Counted from the stretch's first letter, positions 55,544 through 64,000 are shown. The stretch is DNA of 64,000 nucleotides from Promethearchaeota archaeon (GCA_016839765.1 JAEOTP010000068.1:1-64000); one strand, 5' to 3'. The notes: generated by a model from the letters alone, not told the origin. Numbers and translations: made by a program.

Positions 55544-57282
55544 TAAAATTCTCCAAATAATCCCTTATTCTTTTTATATAATCCTAAGAATTTTCCAACT
55601 GGAGGTGATTCAAATGCAATACTAACATCAATTACCGCTGGTTTTTTCGACTCCATTGCTCTTTTTATTGCAGGTTTAATATCCTCTGGCTTTTCTACTT
55701 TTTCACCATAACAACCAAAAGATTTTGCTATTTCAGCATAATTAATTGGAGGAAAATCAACATCACAATATCGCTTCTGGAGATTATTTTTTTGATAAGT
55801 TTTGAGCATACCCCAAGCACAATTATTTCCAATTATTATGATTATAGGTAAATTCAATCTAACTGCAGTTTCTAATTCTTGAATATTAAATAAGAAGCTA
55901 CCATCTCCATTAATACACACAACAGGTTTATCTGGTTTAGCTAATTTTACAGCAATCGAATAGCACACACCTACACCCAGATGCCCCATACCTATTGAAG
56001 TAAATGTACTCCGCGGATATCTTTGAAAATTAGATAAAAGGCCATAACTGAAAATAGCGATATCTCCACCATCAATGACTAGCTGTGTTTCTGGTGGAAT
56101 GTATTCAAGTATTTCAACAACAAATCTCTCAGGTTTCATTGGTATTTTATTAGACTTTAGAAGGCTCTGAATAATGTTTTTATCATTCTCTCGAGCAGCT
56201 TGCAAATATTCATTCCATTCATTCCATTCAGATATTTTTTCTTTTGGAAGTTTTTCTTCCATATGGTTAAGAAATTGAATTAAAACTGCCTTTGCATCAC
56301 CTATAATTCCTACATCAACTGATCTATTTTTTCCAATTTCCTTAGGATCAATATCAACCTGTATAATCTTCTGATCTTGATTCCATAATGGAGGGGTGCC
56401 ATATAGAGTGGTATAATCCCATTTGCATCCGATAGATATTACCACGTCTGCTTCCGAGGCTGCTCTACGAAATGCATTCGATAAGGGATAAGATCCTGCA
56501 TAAGTTTTTTGATCACAACTTATTGCTCCAATACTCAAAACCGTAGTTAGCGCTGGAATATTATAAGCTATTGATAATTTTATTAAATCTTCTGAAGCTT
56601 CAGAGGCTATAGTTCCGCCTCCAGAAATAATTATTGGTTTTTTAGCGCTTTTCAGAATTTCTAGGGCATTATTTATTAAATAAGGATCTCCATAAGGTCT
56701 GTTTACTGGTCGATATTTTTCCGGGTTCAAAATCTTTGTGAAAAGTTCTTCTTTTGCTGTTCTAACTAGAGCAGTCTCTCTTAATTCAAGATATACAGGG
56801 CCTCTTCTTCCCGACATAGCTGCTTTCATACATCTTTGTACTGCAAATGGAATTTCATATGGATGCTCAACAGATATTTGTAATTTAGTAATTGGTTTCA
56901 TCAAACCCATTTGATCTAATCCCCCTTGCATTATTCCTGTATCATCAAACATTCGTGCAATTTGAGCGCCAATAATTAACATTGGTATTGAATCGGCATT
57001 TGCAGCTGCAACCGCAGGTATAAGATGTGAGACTCCGGGTCCTGCGGTACCAAAACATACTCCTATTTCCCCTGTTGTTCTTGCCCAAGCATCTGCCATA
57101 TGTCCTCCTGCCTGTTCATGGCGGACCATGACAGTATTAATTCCCTCTTCGCGTCCCCATCTTTCGATGGCATCATAAATTCGTGTTAACTCTCCACCAA
57201 CAATTCCAAACATTTTAGTAATGCCTTCATTTAAGAGGCACTTGACAAGTAAATCTCCACCATTTTTAAGTTGTTTAGACAT
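55543..57282 (-). CDS. Thiamine-diphosphate enzyme, acetolactate synthase large-subunit-like
   Basis: ThDP-dependent decarboxylase/ligase of the acetolactate synthase group, 579 residues. The catalytic Glu is in VRHEQAGGHMADAWAR; the ThDP-Mg site is GDGSFLFNIQELETA ending NN; the central FAD/ADP-type domain has ISGGGTIASEASEDL. The N-terminal GGELTRIYDAIE and LDQMGLMKPITK are standard. True AHAS, oxalyl-CoA decarboxylase-like and sulfopyruvate/glyoxylate relatives share this pattern; no regulatory subunit gene (ilvN) is adjacent, so ALS is only the default name. It is upstream of the SDR and downstream of the DUF39 gene on the same strand. Confidence 0.87.
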   Translation of the reverse strand: MSKQLKNGGDLLVKCLLNEGITKMFGIVGGELTRIYDAIERWGREEGINTVMVRHEQAGGHMADAWARTTGEIGVCFGTAGPGVSHLIPAVAAANADSIPMLIIGAQIARMFDDTGIMQGGLDQMGLMKPITKLQISVEHPYEIPFAVQRCMKAAMSGRRGPVYLELRETALVRTAKEELFTKILNPEKYRPVNRPYGDPYLINNALEILKSAKKPIIISGGGTIASEASEDLIKLSIAYNIPALTTVLSIGAISCDQKTYAGSYPLSNAFRRAASEADVVISIGCKWDYTTLYGTPPLWNQDQKIIQVDIDPKEIGKNRSVDVGIIGDAKAVLIQFLNHMEEKLPKEKISEWNEWNEYLQAARENDKNIIQSLLKSNKIPMKPERFVVEILEYIPPETQLVIDGGDIAIFSYGLLSNFQRYPRSTFTSIGMGHLGVGVCYSIAVKLAKPDKPVVCINGDGSFLFNIQELETAVRLNLPIIIIIGNNCAWGMLKTYQKNNLQKRYCDVDFPPINYAEIAKSFGCYGEKVEKPEDIKPAIKRAMESKKPAVIDVSIAFESPPVGKFLGLYKKNKGLFGEF

Positions 57283-57402
57283 ATGAAATGGTATTAAAAA
57301 TGAAAATTAAATTTTGTTAAAAAGGGGACTTTTTTACATTTTGATATAATTATTTCCCAATTTTCAAATCAGAAATTATTTTCAATTCTCAGTTTATATA
57401 GT

Positions 57403-58701
57403 CTATTTCACACTATCAGCAAAATCTAATTTGTCAATTGGATTTTCAAGGGGAAATTCTCCCTTAAGAATCTTCAATTTTAATTCTTCTGCTAATTTAA
57501 TGGCTCCATTTCTATCTGATTGCCTTAATACAATAGGAATATCCCTCTCTTCAAACTTGATTGTTTTCATGTCTAATTGAAATGCGTCTGGACAAACAGT
57601 AGTGCAGGCACCACAATTAAAACATCTAGCCCTATCAATTCCTTGAACAGTACCACCGTTCACAATGAAAGCATTTGTGGGACAGATATCTATAACTCTA
57701 CATTTTTCACATGTAATACAAGCTTCTGGATTGAACTTCATTAAGAAATTGTCTTGCCAAACATCCCCATAAGTAATTTCACCAATTTTTTCTCTACCTA
57801 CAAGACTTAAAATTTGTAAAGCAACATTATTATCTGACTTTACAATGTCATTGAATATAGCTTCATTTAAAATTGGGATTGGTAATGCAATACTACATAT
57901 CGGTTCCAAACCATAAGATGTCTTAAATGCGCCCATGTATTCAGGCTTCATCCCATTAAATGGGGCAATAGTCATCATATTTGGCTTTTTAATATAATTT
58001 CGTGTACCTGGCCCCATCAAATAACCAGTACTTCCATTTACTAATAGTGGTGTTCCAACCCCAAAAGTCTGAAAGTTTGGATCATTTTGAAAGGGATTTA
58101 ATGCTCCGCATCCAGAGAAAGTCATTTGGGTTCTATTTGGTTTAAATGGAAGCGCAGAAAATATTGTATTGACTTCATATGATTCACAATTTATCATTGC
58201 GTTATAATTTTTTATTGCTTGCCTAGTTCCCATTAATTTTGCAAACTGCATATCCTCTAATGTCATTGTTTTTTGAACTTTTTCACCCTCGCTACTCTTC
58301 GCAATAATTTCTACATCTTTACCTTCAACTAGTTCTCTGAAAAGTAATCCCCCACAATAATTATTTCTTGTCTGGCTCTGAGTAGTTCCATAAATGATTA
58401 GATCAACAATTCCTAAATACTCATTCGGGCATGGTCCTGGAAATGCTGGGATTCCATTCATATCTACTTCTGTGAATTTTCTTAGTGCTTTTGGTGGGGA
58501 AAGACGGAAAGAAAATACACCCATTATTCCGCTCATTAATCCCTTAGTTGCTGTTGTAATGACATCTACGTCTTCAAAATTTATATTTTCGCCATCACTC
58601 AAACGATCAATTAAGTTCTGGACGGTAATTATTATAACAGTTCTTTTCTCAATCTTTTTCTTTATTTCAGAAAGTGTCCTCTTTTTAGGCAATAGAAACA
58701 C
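57403..58701 (-). CDS. Homocysteine biosynthesis (HcyBio/DUF39) protein fused to a two-cluster ferredoxin
   Basis: Residues 1 to about 320 are the DUF39 family, whose methanogen members are involved in sulfide-dependent homocysteine formation from aspartate semialdehyde: VDVITTATKGLMSGIMG, PAFPGPCPNEYLG and SGCGALNPFQNDP are visible. Residues about 325-380 form a ferredoxin domain: CITCEKC then CP (spacing five, one longer than usual) and canonical CFNCGACTTVCP. In methanogens I recall the ferredoxin part being encoded by a separate gene; here it is fused. Likely role is methionine/homocysteine synthesis in an anaerobe. Gap to the TPP enzyme is 120 bp. Confidence 0.85.
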   Translation of the reverse strand: MFLLPKKRTLSEIKKKIEKRTVIIITVQNLIDRLSDGENINFEDVDVITTATKGLMSGIMGVFSFRLSPPKALRKFTEVDMNGIPAFPGPCPNEYLGIVDLIIYGTTQSQTRNNYCGGLLFRELVEGKDVEIIAKSSEGEKVQKTMTLEDMQFAKLMGTRQAIKNYNAMINCESYEVNTIFSALPFKPNRTQMTFSGCGALNPFQNDPNFQTFGVGTPLLVNGSTGYLMGPGTRNYIKKPNMMTIAPFNGMKPEYMGAFKTSYGLEPICSIALPIPILNEAIFNDIVKSDNNVALQILSLVGREKIGEITYGDVWQDNFLMKFNPEACITCEKCRVIDICPTNAFIVNGGTVQGIDRARCFNCGACTTVCPDAFQLDMKTIKFEERDIPIVLRQSDRNGAIKLAEELKLKILKGEFPLENPIDKLDFADSVK

Positions 58702-58828
58702 TCAAAAATATCAAATTTATAACTTGGTAAATATTCATTTATAATAAAATTTTTTTATTATACTAATGCTTACATTTCATAAAGAAATATTCTAAGATCT
58801 ATTAGTTTGAATTGAGGTTTTTCATTTA

Positions 58829-59563
58829 TTGTCATATTTTGAATCAAGATTAAAGATAAGTTTCGATAATTTAGAAGAAGTTAGACATATACTAACCTTT
58901 TGTGAAAAATTGGGTATAAAAAATTTAATTCTTGAACCAATAAATAATTCAAATAACCTTAAGGTTGAATTACTTAATAAAATTAAAAAAATTACAAAAA
59001 TAAATATATATTATCGCTTTAATTTAACCCCAAGCAGCTTAAATGATTTTAAGAAGACATTAAAAAAATATGATTCTTTTCCTCATATTTTAGGGGTAGA
59101 AACTCCTTATAAGGAGATTCAAATTCAAGCAGCAAAAGATTCTAGAATTGATATCTTATCATTTTCAAATGAAGAGATTATGAAGACAATCTCGATTGGA
59201 GTCATTTCATTAATTAAACAAAACAATTCGTTTATTGAATTTTCACTAGCTCCAATAATGATGAAATCTAAAGGAATTCAGTCAAAGAATTTCAGAAATT
59301 TGTATCGTTTTACTAAATTAGTATTAGATTTAAAACCAAACTATATCATTAGTGGAAATTTTAGTGAGTTATATCATTTTAGAAATCCAAGAAGTCTCTT
59401 AAGTATTTGCCACACATTATTAGGAATGTCTTTATATGAAGCAAAAAAAGGATTCAGGGATAATGTCCAATTATTATTAAAGCGTGTTAACCATCGTGTT
59501 AATAAAAATATATTCCAAGAAGGTGTTAAATTCATTAAAGGAGGAGGTAATGATTGTGAATAA
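58829..59563 (+). CDS. rnp3: RNase P protein subunit Rpp30 (RNP3)
   Basis: Protein subunit of ribonuclease P, which trims tRNA 5' leaders; TIM-barrel fold. Characteristic are ILGVETPYKEIQIQAAKDSR and IDILSFS, the FIEFSLAPIM strand and FRNPRSLLSICHTLLGM. Length 244 is normal. Start is TTG 58829. Its end overlaps the start of the Pop5 gene by 14 bp, the usual arrangement in archaea. It is divergent from the DUF39 gene across 127 bp. Confidence 0.88.
   Translation: MSYFESRLKISFDNLEEVRHILTFCEKLGIKNLILEPINNSNNLKVELLNKIKKITKINIYYRFNLTPSSLNDFKKTLKKYDSFPHILGVETPYKEIQIQAAKDSRIDILSFSNEEIMKTISIGVISLIKQNNSFIEFSLAPIMMKSKGIQSKNFRNLYRFTKLVLDLKPNYIISGNFSELYHFRNPRSLLSICHTLLGMSLYEAKKGFRDNVQLLLKRVNHRVNKNIFQEGVKFIKGGGNDCE
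59540..59548 (+). promoter_or_regulatory. Ribosome binding site of the Pop5 gene
   Basis: GGAGGAGGT just before ATG 59550 fixes the Pop5 start and excludes the longer in-frame start at 59484. Confidence 0.7.
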
Positions 59564-59903
59564 GGAGAGACAAAGATATATTCTATTCCGTATTTTTAGC
59601 GAAAACAAGAGCAAATTTGATCAAAATGAAATATTGAAAGCAATTTGGCAATCAATTTGGAGATACTTTGGTCTGAAGGAAGCTAACAAGACGGGATTAT
59701 GGTTAGTAGAACTTGATCTCGAGAAAGATTATGGAATAATAAGATGCTCTCATCAAACTAAAGAATTGGTAATTTCTGCTTTAACTCTCATAACAGAGAT
59801 ATCTAGTGAAAAAATGATATTTTCTCCTATCAAAACTTCTGGGACTATTAGATCGTTAGTTAAAGTAAAAGAAAAAATATTTAATAGAAAGAAGAATAGT
59901 TAA
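59550..59903 (+). CDS. rnp2: RNase P protein subunit Pop5 (RNP2)
   Basis: Partner of Rpp30 in RNase P. The ferredoxin-like fold is evident: RYILFRIF strand, ILKAIWQSIWRYFGLKEA helix, GLWLVELDLEKDYGIIRCS strand pair, then the helix-strand end with MIFSPIKTSGTIRSL. Length 117 fits family. I chose ATG 59550 for its strong ribosome binding site; an in-frame start at 59484 would lie deep inside the Rpp30 gene. Translationally coupled to Rpp30. Confidence 0.88.
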   Translation: MIVNKERQRYILFRIFSENKSKFDQNEILKAIWQSIWRYFGLKEANKTGLWLVELDLEKDYGIIRCSHQTKELVISALTLITEISSEKMIFSPIKTSGTIRSLVKVKEKIFNRKKNS

Positions 59904-59925
59904 TTTTAGAAAATATTGGAAAAAG

Positions 59926-60357
59926 ATGAAAAAAGATAAATTAACTAACGCAGTTATCAAGGAAAATTTAGATCCATTTAAATTAAATCTAACTCAGTTA
60001 TTATCAGAAGTAAGAGATTCTCGAAATAGTCCTTATTTATTAATTATTCAATCAAATACAGAAAATTATGTAAAATTAACAATTTATCCAATAAAGCATC
60101 AGAAGATCATTAAATTAACTTTAAAAGGCGTTAACATTTTATATAAAGATATTGAAATCTTATCCAAAAGACTCCAAAAATATAATATAATTCACACTAC
60201 TGGATTAGTATCAAAAAGTAAAAATGTTATTTATGAATGTTACCTTGATTTACGAAAAATTGATACTAAATATAGTGAACTTGAAAAATCTTTAGAAAAA
60301 ATTAAAAGCATATTCAAAGATATAAAAATTGAGGAATTAAGTTTAAATCAAAGTTAA
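59926..60357 (+). CDS. Unknown alpha/beta protein (possible ACT-like fold)
   Basis: 143 residues. Pattern of strands and helices (LLIIQSNTENYVKLTIYPI, then IKLTLKGVNILYKDIEILS, then VIYECYLDLRKI and a helix) is compatible with an ACT-like ligand-binding fold, though without the usual glycine turn. No function assigned. It lies 22 bp after Pop5 on the same strand, so it is probably in the RNase P operon. Confidence 0.6.
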   Translation: MKKDKLTNAVIKENLDPFKLNLTQLLSEVRDSRNSPYLLIIQSNTENYVKLTIYPIKHQKIIKLTLKGVNILYKDIEILSKRLQKYNIIHTTGLVSKSKNVIYECYLDLRKIDTKYSELEKSLEKIKSIFKDIKIEELSLNQS

Positions 60358-60369
60358 AATGTCATAAAA

Positions 60370-60819
60370 ATGAAAAGCTGGGAAATTACCTTAAAATACT
60401 CTGACGGTTCAGCTAAAAAACTAGATTTATTTGATGTTAAGAATTTATTCAATGGATATTTGAAAATTAAAAGAAGTTATTTTGACCGACTTTTAAAAGC
60501 AGTAAAGATAACTAAGAATTATTTTACGGGCAACGCTATTGAAATGATAATTTCCCCAGATAAAGATGATTGGACTTTTAATCCTTGGATGTTAGTCTTA
60601 ATACAGGATAATGAGAAGAAGAAACCATTTTGGCTGCTTATCAAAAGAGAGAGAGATCTTTCCGGGGAACTGGTTGCTATAGGGCCAAAAGGTTTTGCAG
60701 ATTATAATGATAGCAACAGTGACGAGGCTAGACGTGATCTTAAACGCTTAATGACTTATCTTGTTGTATATATTAATAAATTTGAATGTGGTGTGCTTTT
60801 ACCTAATTATTTATCATGA
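60370..60819 (+). CDS. Unknown protein downstream of RNase P genes
   Basis: 149 residues, no recognised family. Mixed alpha/beta with Trp-rich strands (DDWTFNPWMLVLIQDNEKKK, then PFWLLIKRERDLSGELVAIG) and a final helix (RRDLKRLMTYLVVYI). It follows the previous gene by 12 bp and closes the four-gene run. It may act with the 143-residue protein encoded before it. Confidence 0.6.
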   Translation: MKSWEITLKYSDGSAKKLDLFDVKNLFNGYLKIKRSYFDRLLKAVKITKNYFTGNAIEMIISPDKDDWTFNPWMLVLIQDNEKKKPFWLLIKRERDLSGELVAIGPKGFADYNDSNSDEARRDLKRLMTYLVVYINKFECGVLLPNYLS

Positions 60820-60964
60820 TTTAAGATACTGTTGAGTTTATAGAAATAGATGATTTTTAGAATTATCAAATTAATACTCAATTTTTTGAATATATTGAAA
60901 TAAGTATAAGAAACTTAAAATATCAAATTTAATTATCACCTTCATTAGTTGATAAATAGCTAAT

Positions 60965-61831
60965 TTGCATAAAATATCTGTAAGTGGCTTTAGAACTGTG
61001 AAAAGAATTGCGATTAAATTAATTATCCTAATGTTTATTACAAGTCTAACGGTTAGTTCCTATTTATTAGTTATAAATGGCTCTGGGGCAGATTTAGAAA
61101 TCAAACCCCTTTATGGGCAAGCTCCTGTAATAGATGGAGAAATTGATACATCTGAAAATGAATGGAACAAGGCAATAAAGGAACATCTAAATTTATATCC
61201 AAATGAATCCGCCCCAGAAAATCCATTACTAGTTGATTTATGGGTTATGCAGAATGGCTCAAATTTATATATCTCAATCCAATTTAGTTTTCTTCATAAT
61301 AGTTTTGAATTTGTGGGATTATTAATCTCTAGCAATCAATCTGAAAACCCAGAAGATTTTACAGATGCTAAAATCGTTCGATTTTCAAATATTAGTACCA
61401 ATGAATATACATATAAAGATTATTATTTAAATAATTCAATTTATGAGGAGGATACAAATTCAAATGGTAGTGGAGCTGGAAAAATAGAGGGAGAGGATGT
61501 TATTTATGAATTTGTCTTGCCTGTTGAATATAATGAAAGTGATCCTGAAGATGTCTTTTTAGAATACGGAACTGATGAAGAAAGTGGTCATATATTTAAA
61601 ATTATTATGGGAGATTCTACAGACCCTCCTTCTTATCCAGAGGATATAAGGATAAGTAATAATGTTTTAATTAAAATTACATACAATCCACTACCTACCG
61701 AGTTAACTCAAGAAGAACTTTTAATCTTAATTTTTTCCATTATTATTTTTGGTACTAGTGGAATGCTTTACGTATTTTATATCTATAGAATTGTAAAATT
61801 GAAGGAAAGAATTGAAAGAATAAGGACATAA
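60965..61831 (+). CDS. Membrane-anchored extracellular protein with CBM9/DOMON-like domain
   Basis: An N-terminal signal helix (about residues 16-37, LIILMFITSLTVSSYLLVI), an extracellular domain, and a C-terminal transmembrane helix near 257-279 (LLILIFSIIIFGTSGMLYVF) followed by a short basic cytoplasmic tail. The domain opens with APVIDGEIDTSENEW and has LYISIQFSF, which is the pattern of CBM9-like/DOMON-like beta sandwiches that bind sugars or heme. Start is TTG. Ligand unknown. The next gene starts 1 bp after the stop. Confidence 0.7.
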   Translation: MHKISVSGFRTVKRIAIKLIILMFITSLTVSSYLLVINGSGADLEIKPLYGQAPVIDGEIDTSENEWNKAIKEHLNLYPNESAPENPLLVDLWVMQNGSNLYISIQFSFLHNSFEFVGLLISSNQSENPEDFTDAKIVRFSNISTNEYTYKDYYLNNSIYEEDTNSNGSGAGKIEGEDVIYEFVLPVEYNESDPEDVFLEYGTDEESGHIFKIIMGDSTDPPSYPEDIRISNNVLIKITYNPLPTELTQEELLILIFSIIIFGTSGMLYVFYIYRIVKLKERIERIRT

Positions 61832-61832
61832 T

Positions 61833-62246
61833 ATGCCAAAATTTAAAAAAGAGAAGAAAAGGGATAACCGTTCAAACAAAAAAGCATTTAACGAAGAATT
61901 CGCGTATAAGACAGTAATTAAGTCAGTTATTTTCGCAGGCTTTTTTTTTACTTTATCAATTCTCTTTAATATGGAGATAATAACATTTTTTGTAAATTTG
62001 GGTGAACTTTGGTTTATTATTGATATAATTATTAAACTGGTTGCAATTTTACTCTTTTTCTTTTTCATGGTAATAAGTATTGGCAATTATAAAGAATTAA
62101 CAGGAAGACCGTTAGATTTTAAGCTAATTCTTTTAATGTTTGTATTATCTCTCCTTCAAGCATTTCGAGACCCTATAGTTTTTACGTTTACCTTTTTTGG
62201 ACTTGCTATTATAATTATTTATATGTTCTTTGTCCAAGAAAGTTAA
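61833..62246 (+). CDS. Small membrane protein, 3-4 helices
   Basis: 137 residues. The first 25 are strongly basic (KKEKKRDNRSNKKAF), so the N-terminus is cytoplasmic; then three to four hydrophobic segments (VIFAGFFFTLSILF, IIIKLVAILLFFFFMVISI, LILLMFVLSLLQ, FTFTFFGLAIIIIYMFF). It is co-transcribed with the CBM9-like gene, its ATG following that stop almost immediately. Function unknown; it may partner the receptor-like protein. Confidence 0.7.
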   Translation: MPKFKKEKKRDNRSNKKAFNEEFAYKTVIKSVIFAGFFFTLSILFNMEIITFFVNLGELWFIIDIIIKLVAILLFFFFMVISIGNYKELTGRPLDFKLILLMFVLSLLQAFRDPIVFTFTFFGLAIIIIYMFFVQES

Positions 62247-62280
62247 ATTTGAAATCGAAATCTCATTATTGATTATAATA

Positions 62281-63024
62281 ATGAAGTCAAATTTTTTATT
62301 TGTGGGACACAGAGGAACGAGATTTCAGTTTGATGAAAACACTATAGAAGCATTTGAGATCGCATTAATCCATGGAGCAAATTATATTGAGTTTGATATT
62401 CGTGAATTAAAAGATGGAAATTTAATCATTATTCATGATTCTTCGTTAGAGAGAACAACAAACGGTTTTGGTTTAATTAAAGATTATAATTATTCAGAGA
62501 TAAGTAATCTAAATACAAGAAATAGAAATTGTAAAATACCTCTTTTACATGAGGTTTTGGAAAATTTTAGGAGTAAAACTAATTTTATAATCGAATTAAA
62601 AGAAGTAGATTCATGGCAGGAAGTTATAGATATTGTAATTAAAAAACAATTACTACTTAACACAATTTTTAGTGGAAGAAATTTAGTTATGTTAAAACGT
62701 TTGAAGACAAAGGCACCAGAAGCTCAAGTTTGTTATAATATTACTAAGGGACAAGGATTTACTTTGAAAAATTTTCTTGAAAATCGGGGCATGGATAAAT
62801 TAACTTTTATTCCAGACATAATTAGTCTTAGATCTAACTTAATTGAAAAAAAATTTATTAAAAAATGTCATAAGCATAATTTATTAGCATTAGCTTGGGA
62901 TTTCATTAATTACAAAAATCCCATCGAAAAAATCAAATATTTAATCGATTTAGGAATTGATGGTATATTATTTGATGATTATCGCAATATTGGATTTATA
63001 AAAGATTATTTATTGACCAGTTAA
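62281..63024 (+). CDS. Glycerophosphodiester phosphodiesterase
   Basis: TIM-barrel enzyme hydrolysing glycerophosphodiesters to glycerol phosphate and an alcohol. Catalytic motifs are complete: GHRGTRFQFDENTIEAF, YIEFDIRELKDGNLIIIHDS and LERTTNG. Length 247 from ATG 62281 is typical; a longer TTG start at 62230 would overlap the preceding membrane-protein gene and adds no family sequence. In archaea it may act in lipid head-group or membrane turnover. It meets the NFACT gene stop to stop with a 4-bp overlap. Confidence 0.9.
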   Translation: MKSNFLFVGHRGTRFQFDENTIEAFEIALIHGANYIEFDIRELKDGNLIIIHDSSLERTTNGFGLIKDYNYSEISNLNTRNRNCKIPLLHEVLENFRSKTNFIIELKEVDSWQEVIDIVIKKQLLLNTIFSGRNLVMLKRLKTKAPEAQVCYNITKGQGFTLKNFLENRGMDKLTFIPDIISLRSNLIEKKFIKKCHKHNLLALAWDFINYKNPIEKIKYLIDLGIDGILFDDYRNIGFIKDYLLTS

Positions 63025-64000
63025 TTGTTTTTTATGATAGATTTCCCTGATGGAAGAATCAATACTATCTCGTCTAAAGTTAATAATTTTATCCATTTCC
63101 TTAATTTCTTTTCAGATGTTTTTAAAAAATAAGATATTATTTCTTTTGCTAATGCTCCTTTTTGGAGTCCTGTATTAGAAGGTTTTATAATTAAAAAATT
63201 ACTATCTTCAGATTCGATTGCCCTTATTGGTCCAACCTTTATTTTCGGATAAAATTGATGATTTTCATCATTTGAAGTATCATGTAATTCAATTAATTCT
63301 AAACTAATAGCTAACTCTGTCTCAGCGTCTTTTATAAGGTTTTTTTTTCCTGAAATCATAAAAGAGCCTTTAGGTAGAAATTCACCTGAAGGAGGGGTTT
63401 TTGAAACTTGATTTGGCAACACAAAGAACACATCAACAACACCCCAATTTTCTTTCCATGCTCGAGAATAACTAGCAACGAATATTGCAGCCTCTTTTAT
63501 TGTATTTTGGGGAATATCTTTACCTTCCGGATTTTTTATGACTGTTAATGGGGAACCTGGAAAGTTTGTATGAAAAACTAAATCATTATCATCAACATAT
63601 TTCTTATATATTAATTCATTTGAATTAGCATCTCTCCCTCCAATAACAAGAAATTCTTCCGATGAAAAGAACCATCTAAATTTTTCAAACCACTTCTTCT
63701 TTGGTTTCTTAATTAAAACATCTACTTTTTCTTCGATTGCATCTCTTTTATCAAGTAATTGTTGTATAGTTTTTTTAGTTTTTTCAATTGCAGGGATGGT
63801 GCCTTTTATTTTTTTTTCAAACTTTTTTCCTTTAGTATAGAGCCTATTGGCATTCTCTCCTAGACTATAATTTAAATTTAAATATACTTCATTATCTTTT
63901 ATGTTAATTATTACTTGTTTTGTTGATGGTATAATTTTAATGAAGAATTGTAAACCTTCAATATTATCATTCTTGGCATTTAATAATTTTTCATTAATTT
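63021..64000 (-). CDS. NFACT/RqcH (NEMF-like) ribosome quality-control protein, C-terminal part
   Basis: The minus frame is open to the window edge, so 5' sequence is missing; about 326 residues are visible. It has the NFACT-R (DUF814) domain: EEFLVIGGRDANSNELIY, FPGSPLTVIKN, WGVVDVFFVLPNQVSK and PPSGEFLPKGSFMISGKKN are hallmark motifs, preceded by part of the coiled-coil arm (KDNEVYLNLNYSLGENANR, IEKTKKTIQQLLDKRDAIEE). Family members (Tae2/NEMF/RqcH) bind split large ribosomal subunits and add C-terminal tails. Only the tail half of the protein is here; the N-terminal NFACT-N domain lies outside. Confidence 0.9.
   Translation of the reverse strand, partial: INEKLLNAKNDNIEGLQFFIKIIPSTKQVIINIKDNEVYLNLNYSLGENANRLYTKGKKFEKKIKGTIPAIEKTKKTIQQLLDKRDAIEEKVDVLIKKPKKKWFEKFRWFFSSEEFLVIGGRDANSNELIYKKYVDDNDLVFHTNFPGSPLTVIKNPEGKDIPQNTIKEAAIFVASYSRAWKENWGVVDVFFVLPNQVSKTPPSGEFLPKGSFMISGKKNLIKDAETELAISLELIELHDTSNDENHQFYPKIKVGPIRAIESEDSNFLIIKPSNTGLQKGALAKEIISYFLKTSEKKLRKWIKLLTLDEIVLILPSGKSIIKNN

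Noticed and set aside
59484..59549. Longer Pop5 N-terminus
   Set aside because: Would read deep inside the Rpp30 gene and skip the strong GGAGGAGGT site before ATG 59550.
62230..62280. TTG start for the glycerophosphodiesterase
   Set aside because: It overlaps the previous gene and adds residues not part of the family; ATG 62281 puts the HRG motif at the usual distance.
63021..63431. A separate 136-residue gene
   Set aside because: The apparent start is a GTG inside NFACT sequence; the same frame stays open to 64000 with family motifs, so it is the end of a larger protein.

Overview
The window is AT-rich archaeal chromosomal DNA with the marks of an Asgard archaeon, most likely Lokiarchaeia (Promethearchaeota). 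The information-processing genes are archaeal/eukaryal: MCM, a GINS subunit, topoisomerase VI A and B, RNase P proteins Rpp30 and Pop5, ribosomal protein L15e, an Orc1/Cdc6-like protein and an NFACT/RqcH protein. Beside them sit Asgard-flavoured genes: a Rab/Ras-type small GTPase, longin/roadblock-like proteins, large HEAT-repeat and orphan proteins, and a polyproline/coiled-coil/zinc-ribbon protein. The lineage call rests on gene content and base composition only.

Layout. 1-3110 (-): the N-terminal 1036 codons of a surface protein with a degenerate transglutaminase fold. 3.4-9.4 kb: zinc-ribbon protein, histone-deacetylase-family enzyme, small GTPase, zinc alcohol dehydrogenase, MCM. 9.6-12.9 kb: membrane HEAT-repeat protein. 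13.0-19.2 kb: GINS-like gene, then a minus-strand run topVIB-topVIA-HEAT-like-pyrE. 19.4-20.7 kb: coaBC. 20.8-28.1 kb: a tight five-gene minus-strand block (MoxR AAA+ ATPase, VWA protein, SWIM-like 790-residue protein, KH protein, longin-like protein), the best candidate here for an uncharacterised multi-gene system. 28.4-35.7 kb (+): orphan adenine methylase, glycyl-radical enzyme, intron-containing tRNA-Ala(CGC), valS, glycosyltransferase.

35.7-43.3 kb (-): smc-scpA-scpB plus a catalytically degenerate Orc1/Cdc6-like gene. The SMC (1482 residues) has no recognisable hinge; its exact midpoint carries a tandemly duplicated helical module. ScpA carries an N-terminal SAP-like motif. 43.4-48.4 kb: nitrilase-family amidase, HAD phosphatase, polytopic membrane protein, longin-winged-helix protein, small winged-helix protein, DUF2095-like protein. 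48.7-49.3 kb: rpl15e. 49.4-53.0 kb: a 1209-residue orphan. 53.5-58.7 kb: MFS transporter, then an SDR (apparent N-terminal frameshift), an acetolactate-synthase-like TPP enzyme and a homocysteine-biosynthesis/ferredoxin fusion. 58.8-60.8 kb (+): RNase P Rpp30-Pop5 with two unknown genes. 61.0-63.0 kb: secreted CBM9-like membrane protein, small membrane protein, glycerophosphodiesterase. 63.0-64.0 kb (-): C-terminal part of an NFACT/RqcH protein running off the window.

Themes: chromosome maintenance (MCM, GINS, topo VI, SMC-ScpAB, Orc-like) is spread over several loci, and several members have unusual extra or lost modules. I saw no CRISPR array, rRNA, intact insertion sequence or prophage. 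Many starts are TTG or GTG, and several genes have GGTGA- or GGAGG-type ribosome binding sites.
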